From contig NC_085141.1 of the NCBI RefSeq assembly GCF_024139115.2, positions 224,984,307 through 225,048,306 of the forward strand: a DNA stretch of 64,000 nucleotides, read 5' to 3'. Numbering within the stretch: the stretch's first letter is position 1; each line of letters begins with the position of its first letter. The notes beneath the pieces were generated by a model that was given only the letters and a program-made list of their open reading frames with translations, did not search any database and had not been told where the DNA came from. The position numbers and the translations under genes were made by a program. This document shows positions 11,280-20,619 of this stretch, one piece after another. The DNA comes from Armigeres subalbatus (taxonomy: Eukaryota > Arthropoda > Insecta > Diptera > Culicidae).

Positions 11280-11475
11280 TATAGATAGTAGAATCTATAG
11301 ATGAGCGAAAGCGTTGCTGAGTCGATTTTTTTGCCCGTGCACACGCGCATATGACGTCACAGCCCTTAACGTTTCCATTGAAATCGTGACGTCATGCTCG
11401 TTTGGAGACACGTTTGACAGTTCGTTTGGAGACAGAGGATTTATCTTCGCTCATCTATATATTCCACTATCTATA
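11280..11475 (+). mobile_element. 196-bp MITE, copy 1 (TSD GTAAATAC)
   Basis: Ends TATAGATAGTAGAATCTATA and TATATATTCCACTATCTATA are inverted repeats, continuing into GATGAGCGAA / TTCGCTCATC. GTAAATAC is duplicated at 11272-11279 and 11476-11483. An 8-bp TSD fits hAT-like transposition, although the terminal bases are not the usual CAG/TAG. It is nearly identical to 58132-58327. Confidence 0.9.
11352..11404. promoter_or_regulatory. Pair of TGACGTCA (CRE-like) palindromes in MITE copy 1
   Basis: TGACGTCA occurs at 11352-11359 and at 11397-11404, 45 bp apart start to start. This octamer is the consensus CREB/ATF site. Whether it is bound here is unknown. Confidence 0.35.
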
Positions 11476-12880
11476 GTAAATACTAATTTCAAAAATAAAA
11501 GAGTAGTATTTGCTACAAATTATATCTGTCAAATTTTGATTTGTTTATGTTTTGCTGTGTATGTTGCAGTTGTTCCCTACCATATTTATTGAAAGTTCAA
11601 ATTCAAATTAAGTAAAAAAGCCTAGCATGAGGGAAATTTTGATTCTGGGGCCAAGAATCTTGATATTTTTCATCGCATTGCTTGAGTTCGTGAATTGAAT
11701 CCAACGGTCAGTTTTTTCAGCAATTTTTCGACACACTGACGCTTGCTCTGGTATACATATGTGGTTTATGTATTACATTCACGCGTTTTCTTAACGTAAT
11801 TCATTTTTACGCATCTATTTTAAATTTGGGATCTTTGTGGGTTTTCACACGGATTATTTTAAAGTTATTTTACGCGGTTTTTTATTATAGTCAGGGTACG
11901 TAAAAATCGCAAATGATCAATTATAGTTGATGTAATTTTGACTGTGGTTTTTGGAATCTGCTGTTTTGTTACATGGATGTATAGATCGCATTTGCCGTTC
12001 GCCGCTTCTCCTCGTGATTCGATTCAGTTAACAAATGTTTCGTCGAACATTTTACGTCCACTTCCAAAAATCGATACACTTAAGTCGGTTTTTACGTGGG
12101 GGAAGTACCGTTTCTGCCAATCATTTTGAACAACCGCGAAAAAAAACTTCAAGAAAATCCGTATAAAAACCCGCGTATGTCCCAAAATTTCGAAAATAAT
12201 TCGTCGCATAAAAACGACCGGCGAAAAAAAAACTAGTAAAAATCGACCCCATCGTATAAACTTTGATTATTAACACTACCTAATCGTATCTTTAATTTAA
12301 TTTGCGGTGGTTATTTCAATTCGTAAACACCTTTTACCATTTAGGCAAATTTAAATCCAGGCGATGGAATACCTTTGTAGCAAGCTCCTGAGCAGACTAC
12401 AAATAATTTGTAGTATTTACTGCTTTTATTCATACCAACTGTCAAACAAGTTCCACAAAAGTAGTATGTTCGAAAATTGTAGTAAAGTAAACGTGCTTTT
12501 ATTCATACCGTTTTGCTACAAAAGTAGTAAATACTACATAATTTGTAGTAAAGTGTGGATTACTACTTTTTATTCATACGGGTCGAGTCTGCCGTGTTGT
12601 ATAAGCTTAGCAGTGCCCATCCATTATCTCATACGTAGTGATAATGACATCATTTTTCAAATCGTGAATATTATCCAAGTTCTTTAAAATTCGCAGGCCT
12701 TAGGACTGTTCCTGTGCACCTCTGGTTTCATTTCGCCTGAGTGCTTTTGAATCAAATTCGTCAGGCTGTGCTCGGGCCTCTGCAGAGTTCTGTGGAGAAT
12801 CGCTTGCTTAAAAAAAATGGTCTTATATTATTTCCTCCCTTGTAAAACGATAGTAGAGATTAGAAGAATACTATATAGTG

Positions 12881-13148
12881 CCGTAGGGCGCGCGGCTACA
12901 AAGCAAGACCATGCTGAGGGTGGCTGGGTTCGATTCCCAGTGCCGGTCTAGGCAATTTTCGGATTGGAAATTGTCTCGACTTCCCTGGGCATAAAAGTAT
13001 CATCATGTTAGCCTCATGATATACAAATGCACAAATGGTAACCTGGCTTAGAAACCTCGCAGTTAATAACTGTGGAAGTGCTTAATGAACACTAAGCTGC
13101 GAGGCGGCTCTGTCCCAGTGTGGGGATGTAATGCCAAGAAGAAGAAGA
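12881..13148 (+). mobile_element. Feilai-type tRNA-related SINE, complete, 8-bp TSD
   Basis: The tRNA-derived head carries a B-box GGTTCGATTCCC near 12928. The body includes TAGGCAATTTTCGGATTGG and GCATAAAAGTATCATC, then the AAACCTCGCAGTTAATAACT / GCTGCGAGG inverted pair, and ends with a GAAGAAGAA tail. ATATAGTG is repeated at 12873-12880 and 13149-13156. The match to the Aedes Feilai family is from memory. The copy has no coding capacity and would depend on a LINE for mobility. Inverted or decayed relatives: 31400-31515, 54240-54425, 61135-61345. Confidence 0.85.
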
Positions 13149-13156
13149 ATATAGTG

Positions 13157-15420
13157 TACTAAAAAGTATAATTCAAATATAGCCCTATGACAACAGACTA
13201 CCATCTGCACAACCTACTTATAAAGAAATGCAATGATACAATATCGATTCAAATCGGGGGTTTCCCGGCAACATTAAACATTGAATTACTTTCGGGCATA
13301 GTTCAACGCTGCACATATATTTTATGTGGCTCATTATATAGTTAAAGCGTTAACTATGCAGTTTTATATATTACATAAATAAGTAAATATTCTTTCATTT
13401 TGTTTTCTATTGATGAATATGCCAATAGATTAGAAGCAAAAATATTGAAAAATTTTAAAATTGTAAAACGGGTAATTATAAGTAAGAAATTATATTTTTG
13501 TTTGTCGCGGATTTGTTTTTACAGTAGCGGTTTTCAATTTGCTAGTCGCGGATTTCGCGGATTGGAATTCGACTATTTTGTAACAGCCCTGTAAATGATG
13601 TATTTTGGACATCTGTATATTTTTTGGACTTTTAGCTATATTTTCCATGTTTTGTATCCGAAATTGCTTCAAAAACTTGTGATGATGTGGCTGTTTAGCA
13701 TCTTCTATAATCGCATTTTTAATTAATTTTATGCAACAAAACAAAAAAATTGAAGCTGAAAGTACCATTGTTACCCTTCTCTGCTACATTCCGATTTTGG
13801 AATACTCCTCCATTGCACCGCTAAGCTTTAAAAGGGCAGAACTTGCAGGTGTTGCAAGATTATAAAGAGCGGGTTAATTAGAAATAAAAAAAAATGTGAC
13901 AGAGGGAGAGCATCATATTTGAATAACCCCAAGAACACATATCTCACTACCATTATCAAATTTATTTCAAATGTTTACCCCACTGGAAACTGAATGATTT
14001 TCAGCTACCAACTATTGTGAAAAAACAGCCAATTTGTATTGCAATATGCTAATGTCAACCAACCAGAATCGTAAACGTGATCATACTTAAAACTATGGAA
14101 GTTATGAGTGAACAGTATCGGTTGGGGATGTAGAGAATAACTAGTAGAACGGAATAAGAGATCCTAACAGTCCCAAAAATTCAATAATTTAGGTTTGCCA
14201 AACCTACCCCATTGATGAAATTAAACACCAAGCCTTTAAGCTCTTTCAAATTGCTTTCGGAGCCTGTGCCAAATCAGGCCCACGATACGATTTCTACAGG
14301 CACATTTCTCTCCACTTGACCTTTCTCAGTAATAATAAATTTGTAACAGCCGCCCACGCAATACCCGTATCAAATCAGAAATGGAAGTTCATTTACGATG
14401 TTATGCTATGCCAAAGCTTCGAAAGTTTCTCCAGTGCTGTTGCTGGAGGATGGCACTTCGGTCCCGGCTGCCAATAGACAGAGACTGGTTTCACTTGCAT
14501 ATGCAGATGTTGGAAATCCCACGAGATTCAACGATGGATCGATGAATATATGCACATAGTCATTGTCCAATACGTATTTAGTCTAGCCTTACATTTAGTT
14601 ATAACGAGGTGTTGAATTGCTTGTCAAACGACCAAGTTAGTCCATAGATATATACAAGTATAATGGGATGTATTTACAAAATTTGTCAACATGAATATGC
14701 AGGCTGCTCGTTATTGTGATTGTCGCGCTTATAGCTCCACGTGCATCGATTTCCTTGTTATTTGCCGTCTGGACTTTCTCGTGACATTTGCCAAACGAGT
14801 GATAGCTGCTTTGAGGAAAGTTAAAAGTTTTCCAGGAATCAGATCCTGTCAGATCTATGTTTGAAGAATAAAAAATGTGGACAGCTTCATATACATACAA
14901 CTATAGATATATTTATTCAATAAAATATAGATTTCAATTTATGGCATATTTGCATAATATAGATTACAGTTCGATAGAAACAGACATCTAAGCACATATT
15001 CATAACCACGTAGCAAAAAAAAACTAAAACATCTGCCAAGACAATGCAATACTCTGCACTTGACAAATGGTGCTTGAGACATCACAGACCATGAAGCTTT
15101 CAGTTCGAGCGGTTCGAGCCGGCCGGGTTTGTTTGATATTATGCCAAAAATCCAAGCACGACAACTGAGAAAAACGATTGATGATGGTTATGTTTCATCT
15201 CTCTAATAATTTAGAGTCTGTTCATGAGGATAGTCGATTTTTAGGCGATCTAAGACTTCTTCATTTTCTTTTGCGATCTGAGGTGAACCCAGGGCTGAAA
15301 ACCTCAATAATAAAGAAAAGAAAAATCTTTTGCGATGGCATTACATCCCACAGCCGGCCATTGCGTTTGAATAGAAAATGACCTGTGAGGTTACTAAGCC
15401 ACGTTTTTATACGAAAATTA
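13157..15420. other. Unassigned AT-rich spacer
   Basis: More than 2 kb without a recognisable gene, tandem repeat or paired element ends. ORFs stay under 100 codons and have no motif. A short GGCATTACATCCCAC word at about 15337 resembles the end of the Feilai body but is too short to call. Confidence 0.4.
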
Positions 15421-15580
15421 TTTTAGGCTTTTAGTGGAATGTATCTACTTGTCATAAGACGACTTTGCACAATTGTATTGATACGTACTTACGCATCTGT
15501 CAAAGGTACAATTAAGTAGTGGAATTAAATGGAATTGTAAGCTCCTCTTATGGCATGTTTTTATAATAAAAAGCTAAAAC
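15421..15580. mobile_element. Palindromic repeat with ACTTGTCATAAGACG arms
   Basis: The left arm (TTTTAGGCTTTTAGTGGAAT, ACTTGTCATAAGACGACTTT) and the right arm (GCTCCTCTTATGGCATG then AAAAAGCTAAAA) are diverged inverted repeats around a centre with ATCTGTCAAAGGTACAATTA. The centre and right arm match 17934-18016; the arm sequence recurs as a perfect hairpin at 49608-49663. Confidence 0.6.
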
Positions 15581-16189
15581 GATGATGCTACTTATGCCTA
15601 TGCTAGTCGAGAAAATCGAGCCCAGCCAATTTCAGTATATTGTGCTTTGTAATCAGGCGGAAGATGAAAGGGAATCTAAGACACTGAAGTTTTAATAAGG
15701 TATCAAAAAATCTTTATTTCTACGCATATTTGCCCCATGTCATGTTCATCCACCAAACGCCTCGTCAGTAGTCTAGGTGCATTCATTGTGTCGTGAAGGT
15801 GCTTAGCATCATCGCATTTCAATTACGCACTTATTTACGATTTTTTTTCGATTGCCTTTGGTAGAAAAGGATCATCAAGACAATTCGGATGTTTGATGTG
15901 AGGTAATGATTTGCAACCCACTTCTTTTAAATTCTACAAATTGCTTATTAAGTCTGCATGAATTTCCAAATAGTTTGATGGATATGACTTAAAAACTACC
16001 CATAGGTAGGTGGTAGGTTCAGCTATCGTTTCATGGTTTGTCGAGTTGTGCAATGTTTATCGATAACATGGCAACTAATTAGTTTCTTTGCCAACTTGAT
16101 TTTTGGCAAGAACGGTCATGTGAAGTAAATCCTACAGGATCAATTTGGTCTCAATTTATCATATTGATGCGTTGCAAAGCTTATCTTTA
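15581..16189. other. Unassigned spacer
   Basis: AT-rich, no ORF of note, no element ends recognised. Confidence 0.4.
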
Positions 16190-16736
16190 TTAAGGTGTTT
16201 ATACAACAAAGCCACAAATCGGCCATTTTGGAAACCACGTGCTTTTTCTAATGATTTTTCAAGAGCATGAATTGAGAGAACCACAACTCCCATGGAGATG
16301 AAACATCCGTAGATCGTTTGCTTACTTATGCTATCGACTTTAATTTCAGCATTGTACGAAAATTATTACGCTAGATTTGAACTTTTCATAACAGGAGTAG
16401 AAACCGTGTGGTGAATTTGAAATTCACCACTTGGCTTGATTGTATAATCACCTTAAGGTGATTATAGAATGAAGCCCGTGGTGAATTTCAAATTCACCAC
16501 ACGTTTATCTACATACATTTCCAAAAGCCCAAATCTGGCGTAATAGTTTTCGTACAGTGCCGAAACTCAAATTATGATTGTTCAGCATAACTAAGCAAAC
16601 GATCTACCATTATTTGAGCCCCATACGCGTTATGGTTCTTTCATCTCGTGCTCTTGAAAAAAATATTGGAAAAGCACGTGGTTTACAAAATGGTCGATTT
16701 CTGGCTTTATTGTATAATCACCTTAAAGAAGTTTTC
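16190..16736. mobile_element. Nested palindromic MITE with TTAAGGTG ends
   Basis: The ~270-bp left half is the inverted counterpart of the right half: TTAAGGTGTTTATACAACAA against its mirror GTATAATCACCTTAA, CCACGTGCTTTTTC against GGAAAAGCACGTGG, and GATCGTTTGCTTA against TAAGCAAACGATC. At the centre (about 16445-16475) the end sequence appears again head to head as ATAATCACCTTAAGGTGATT. It is flanked by two GTGGTGAATTT...AAATTCACCAC palindromes. The TTAA at both ends could be piggyBac-like target duplication or part of the TIR. Confidence 0.7.
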
Positions 16737-17040
16737 GGCCCTGGGCCGGTTCACCTCATAAAGAAGGGAACTTATATACTTTTTCTTATTCAAAAAATCC
16801 TTGAAGTATGTAAGTATGTAAGTATTTCTTTATTTCTTTGGAGCAGGGAAAAGCCCGTTTGAGTAGAGCAATTTGCGCTCTTTCTCAAATGGGGGCAAAA
16901 CCTCCTCTTCTTTTCATATCAACAGAAAATACAATGTTACTTAATGATACAATTTTAGCTTAATACTACTATTCTTAAGTATTATATAACTACTTCTATT
17001 TACAATTCTATCTACAATTTATCTAACCAGTTCATTTTGA
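16737..17040. other. Spacer with AAGTATGTAAGT microsatellite
   Basis: A short GTAAGTAT tandem run lies at about 16805-16830. The rest is anonymous AT-rich sequence. Confidence 0.35.
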
Positions 17041-17060
17041 TGTTACGTGTGGCGAGGTGG

Positions 17061-17872
17061 GGATAATATTAGGAGAAAACGAGAAAGAGAAAAGTCAAAA
17101 GCAGTAGAACATTGATTAAATATACGACACATGCTTATAAAGGGCTCATTATGTGCGTAATTTGTTTGGGCACCCTGATAAAAATAAAGGAGCTTGAACG
17201 AAGCTCTCGAGTAGGAATATGAATGCTTAGATTTGATAGCAAGGACGGACAGTCTATTTTAGATTGCAAAAGGTCAGAAATAAAAAGTGCTTTTGATACC
17301 TGACGACCTTAAAGTATACACACATAACCAGAAGTCTAGTAACCAGTTTCAAATATACAACTTGCTTAGACTTGACAACTTAGAATTGAAGGTCTTTACA
17401 TGATATGTTTGTTTCATTAAAAAAAATCTTGGGGTTGTGTACAAGACACGACCGCTCGGACGTTAACTACGTTGAAACAAATTTACATGGACTCTGCGAA
17501 CTTGTATGACTTGATCTGACGTATGGACTTCACGAGCGCAGTTGACCTGGTAGACCAATTGATCTAAACATCAGAACAGAACATCTGGTTGGTATATAAC
17601 TGAGTCGTACATCATCACGTGGGCTCTACGGACTTGTACGGACATGACTGGTCGATTTCAGATAGCTATCGAGCGCAGACAGCCTGGATCGAATTGATTC
17701 AAAATCCAGAACAGATTGAAGAGCCTATAACATCTGGTTTGGTAATATCTTGGTTGCAAATCATACACGTGGGGTCTACGGACTGAAAAGATCATGGCTG
17801 TTCCCAAGTAACACCAAAAACATCTATTTTTTTAGAAAAATAAAAAAAAAACTTGTTGTATAAGAAAATTAG
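17061..17872 (+). mobile_element. 812-bp insertion flanked by a perfect 20-bp direct repeat
   Basis: TGTTACGTGTGGCGAGGTGG occurs at 17041-17060 and 17873-17892. The enclosed segment ends with an A-rich stretch (AAAAATAAAAAAAAAAC), which fits a LINE-mobilised retroposon with a long TSD. Inside, a ~130-150-bp unit beginning ACGTGGGxTCTACGGACT is repeated about two and a half times (near 17485, 17620 and 17768). It contains CCAGAACAGA and CATCTGGTTTGG words. No ORF with a known domain. Confidence 0.5.
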
Positions 17873-17892
17873 TGTTACGTGTGGCGAGGTGG

Positions 17893-18016
17893 CGAGTCGA
17901 GTCAAGTACGAGACACTGAAGACGGCCTTACTGTTGAGGTCGAAATACGTATCTGTCAAGATACAATTAAGTGGTGGAATTCAATGGGATTGTATAAACT
18001 CGTCTTATGACAGGTG
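17893..18016 (+). repeat. Dispersed repeat fragment (GTCGAGTCAAGTACGAGAC)
   Basis: Begins GTCGAGTCAAGTACGAGACA and runs through GAAGACGGCCTTACTGTTG and ACGTATCTGTCAAGATACA to CGTCTTATGACAGGTG. The second half matches the palindromic repeat at 15421-15580. Confidence 0.55.
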
Positions 18017-18192
18017 AACTTGTTGTATTTAAGTTATATTATTGACAAGAAATACCTCCCTGGTTATAGTAAAGGTTTAAAAGTGTTTGATACAAACAAT
18101 TCTTGGAAAAAATATTCAGTTTTGCATTTCTGTTAATAAGAGATATATAAGACCTCACTATGACATTCGCTGTAACCAAAGATATTTAAGTA

Positions 18193-18408
18193 CCGTCGTC
18201 GGGGGTGACAATGGGTCAAATGGGGGTGAGAATGGGTCACTGTTTCAACTACTTAGAATGCTTGTAGAATGGATTGAATGTATCTGAGGACAAGAAGACA
18301 AAAATATAAGAGACCTTTTTGAACGATTTTGCTCTACGCCCTCCAGGCTCGCGGTGAGAGCGATGACCCATTCTCACCCCCCAGACCCATTGTCACCCCC
18401 GATGGCGG
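18193..18408 (+). mobile_element. TA-flanked MITE (CCGTCGTCGGGGGTGACAATG), copy 1
   Basis: The left end CCGTCGTCGGGGGTGACAAT and the right end ATTGTCACCCCCGATGGCGG are inverted repeats, bordered by TA (18191-18192, 18409-18410). A second internal GGGTGAGAATGGGTC / GACCCATTCTCACCC pair repeats the theme. A relative in the opposite orientation is at 63179-63360. Confidence 0.85.
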
Positions 18409-18410
18409 TA

Positions 18411-19482
18411 CAAGATAGTCCACTTCGCGTTTCTCCATACTATCAATTGGCGAACAGACTTTACTGAGGTCAGCGCTGGCTAGTGGCAGAAAGTCGAATT
18501 ATTTTTACAAAATCGATCATAGTAACATTGGCGTTGGAATGATGCAAACGAAGTGAACAATCATTATTATATTCAGTTCATACGTCAGAGCAACCTAATA
18601 ATGTTCACAAATCGATCAAAGTTTAAGTTTTTAGAAGAATTTCATGGAGATAATCATTTCAGAATTATTGATTAGAAATGTAGGATAGCGCACAATGAAC
18701 GTGTTTTTATTCGATGCTGTTCATTATAGTTTTAGTTGTGGTACGGTACTACTGAAATGTTTTTATGTTTGAGAGATCATCATACCTCCACAGAAAAGTT
18801 GAATATTCATCATCATTGAGGATCATTGAGGTCATTGAGGATCTCAACGAATATCAAAATTATTTATTACTGTAATTATAAAGTGAAATTCATATTTTGA
18901 AACAAAAAAGCAATCAAATAGATCAGAAACTAAACAATTTCTCCGAGAACCCCGTAATATCAACAAGAGTTTAACGTATTCGTAATGTTGCTGTTATACT
19001 TATTAGCGACCATTTCGGCACAAGACATACATAATATATCATTGATTAGAAGGGCATATGATTTGGCTTTCTATATGCCCAAAACAAAACATCGAGAAGC
19101 ATTTTCTTCACTGCGTAATTTGATTGTTTTAAAAAAGTTTCAAAATTGTTTTCAAAAATATAAACTATTTTTTTTACAAAATTTGTATAACTTTAAACTT
19201 GGAGCGCTCAATCTCGACGAACTATCGTACTTTTTGTTATTGAGAAGAATTTTCTGCTCAGGCCCTATACGACCTACATCTGCGAAAGATCTGTCAAGGC
19301 ATTGTTTATGGATTATTTTCCGGTTGTGTAGAAGATACTGTTCGCTTGATTTAGGCTTAAATTTTCATCATCGGGTTTTACTTTTTTTTCCAAGTTCGTT
19401 TATTTGGTAGGCTCAGGCGTGTATAACACTTTACGGAGCCATATTTCTTTGTGATATATACAATCAATGTCATTTTTTTCAG
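18411..19482. other. Unassigned spacer, may hold 3' flank of the P-like element
   Basis: AT-rich. A 141-codon plus-strand ORF (18985-19410) has no recognisable domain and is probably chance. At 19402-19441 the word TTTGGTAGGCTC followed by TTTACGGAGCC recurs at 57077-57110, marking a dispersed repeat. Terminal repeats for the P-like element were not found. Confidence 0.35.
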
Positions 19483-20466
19483 TTAGTAAGAGAGGGATAG
19501 GAGCCAGCGTACTCGTGGTGACTCGAGGTTAGTGGGTTTTACTTTTGATTTACATCGCTTTTGTTGTTTCGTTGGAGTTGAAATCAGCTTGATTTTCGCC
19601 ATATCCGGAAAATTTACAAAATACTTGCATACGTCTGCTTCAACATTTCCCAGCTTTTTTGGCGCAATAAGCTGATTTACAACTATTGATTTAAATGCTG
19701 ATGAAAATTTGCTGGCAGCAGGATGACTGTTGTTGCTGTTTTTCCATCGAATGATGGAAAAAAAGTGCTCCAAGCAGTCCTGTGAAAGATTCCTGGTTCG
19801 TAGGAACGAGAAGCCATATTTACAGTGGAGCTCCTTCCACAAGTGTTCTACCATCTCTGCAAACGGAGCCAACTTGATATGGTTGTATGTTAGTTTAGGA
19901 ACTGATCGAGGGATTTGTTGAATATCTTCGTTGTAGAGTTCTATTATATGCTTGAATTTCCAGACTTGTCCATCGAATATAGCATTATTTCTCAGAAGGC
20001 TGTTCCTGCTTGACTCAATCAAATGAGGCGCATCAAATGCACATTTATTTTTTATTTTTTTTTTTTTGTAAATGAACCATGGTTTTTTTGTAGTTATGTT
20101 AAGCGATTTGAATAAAGATTTGTTGATCGAGCTTTGATCACACATAATTAGTTTTGGTATCAAACAAGAATCCGATACTATCTTGATGACCTCTTTAACA
20201 ACTGTTTGAACACGGCTTGAGTTGGTTGACGAGTGGTTGAAAAAATATCCGATTGCTTGCTTGAAGTCCGATTTCATTGATTTCACTATGAAAGTTAATG
20301 CCGAATTCGCACGTTTATCAATATAAATCTTCTTTTTCCCAACCTTAACCGATTCAATACGGATGGATGATATATGACCCAAGACGAAGATCAGCTGTCG
20401 AAAACCAGTTTTGAGAGATAGAGCCTTGCTTTCTTCAGCAAAAATGTTCAAAATTAACTGTTCCAT
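19483..20466 (-). pseudogene. P-element/THAP9-like transposase, C-terminal and internally deleted
   Basis: The family cuts and pastes P-type DNA transposons with an RNase H-like DDE fold. This 327-residue frame begins at an ATG inside the catalytic region. Visible motifs: MKSDFKQAIGYFFNHSS (64-80), the conserved MCDQSSINK (108-116), FDAPHLIESSRNSLL (144-158), PKLTYNHIKLAPF (190-202) and NLSQDCLEHFFSIIR (227-241), which holds the conserved acidic residue near E233. The N-terminal THAP zinc finger and the first catalytic segment are missing. PKLTYNHIKLAPF is followed almost at once by the LTRRLNQD-type block, so the large GTP-binding insertion domain appears deleted. The surviving frame is uninterrupted. 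No 31-bp-type TIRs were seen. The superfamily call is strong; function is unlikely. Confidence 0.85.
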
Positions 20467-20619
20467 CCAGGAAAATTATTGCCCAGGTCAGGTTATGGTC
20501 ACTAGGATGATCTAGTGCATCCAAACTATCCTTGAGTTCTAATTTTAATGTTCTAAGGAATTAACACCATTTTAACCACATTCTGATTAAATAATTAAAA
20601 TTGAAATGCTTTATGATAA

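Larger units (their letters stand above)
11159..12582. mobile_element. Large non-autonomous TIR element (CCCGTATGAATAAAAAG ends)
   Basis: The left end CCCGTATGAATAAAAAGTAG is mirrored at the right by CTACTTTTTATTCATACGGG. Subterminal copies of GTAGTAAATACTACA-like words and TATGAATA occur at both ends. It sits inside the minus-strand RTE remnant. I cannot see a clean TSD, and about a dozen target bases appear to be missing. The interior (~1.4 kb) has no transposase ORF, but it hosts the 196-bp MITE at 11280-11475. Confidence 0.75.
11046..12650 (-). pseudogene. RTE-clade retrotransposon 3' remnant, split by a TIR element
   Basis: Read on the minus strand, about 11050-11155 encodes LPEERQSKI and RRGRRLHGRPHTRW. 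This is the same C-terminal segment as in the RTE copy at 45203-46053 (MPEERQAKI, GRGRRLRGR), but diverged. The upstream part resumes at 12583 with the TAAGCTTATACAACACGGCA segment (reverse complement). The two halves are separated by the element at 11159-12582. Only the extreme C-terminus survives. No intact domain remains. Confidence 0.7.

Noticed and set aside
18985..19410. 141-codon ORF next to the P-like transposase
   Set aside because: No motif, opposite strand to the transposase, and rich in AT-driven residues.
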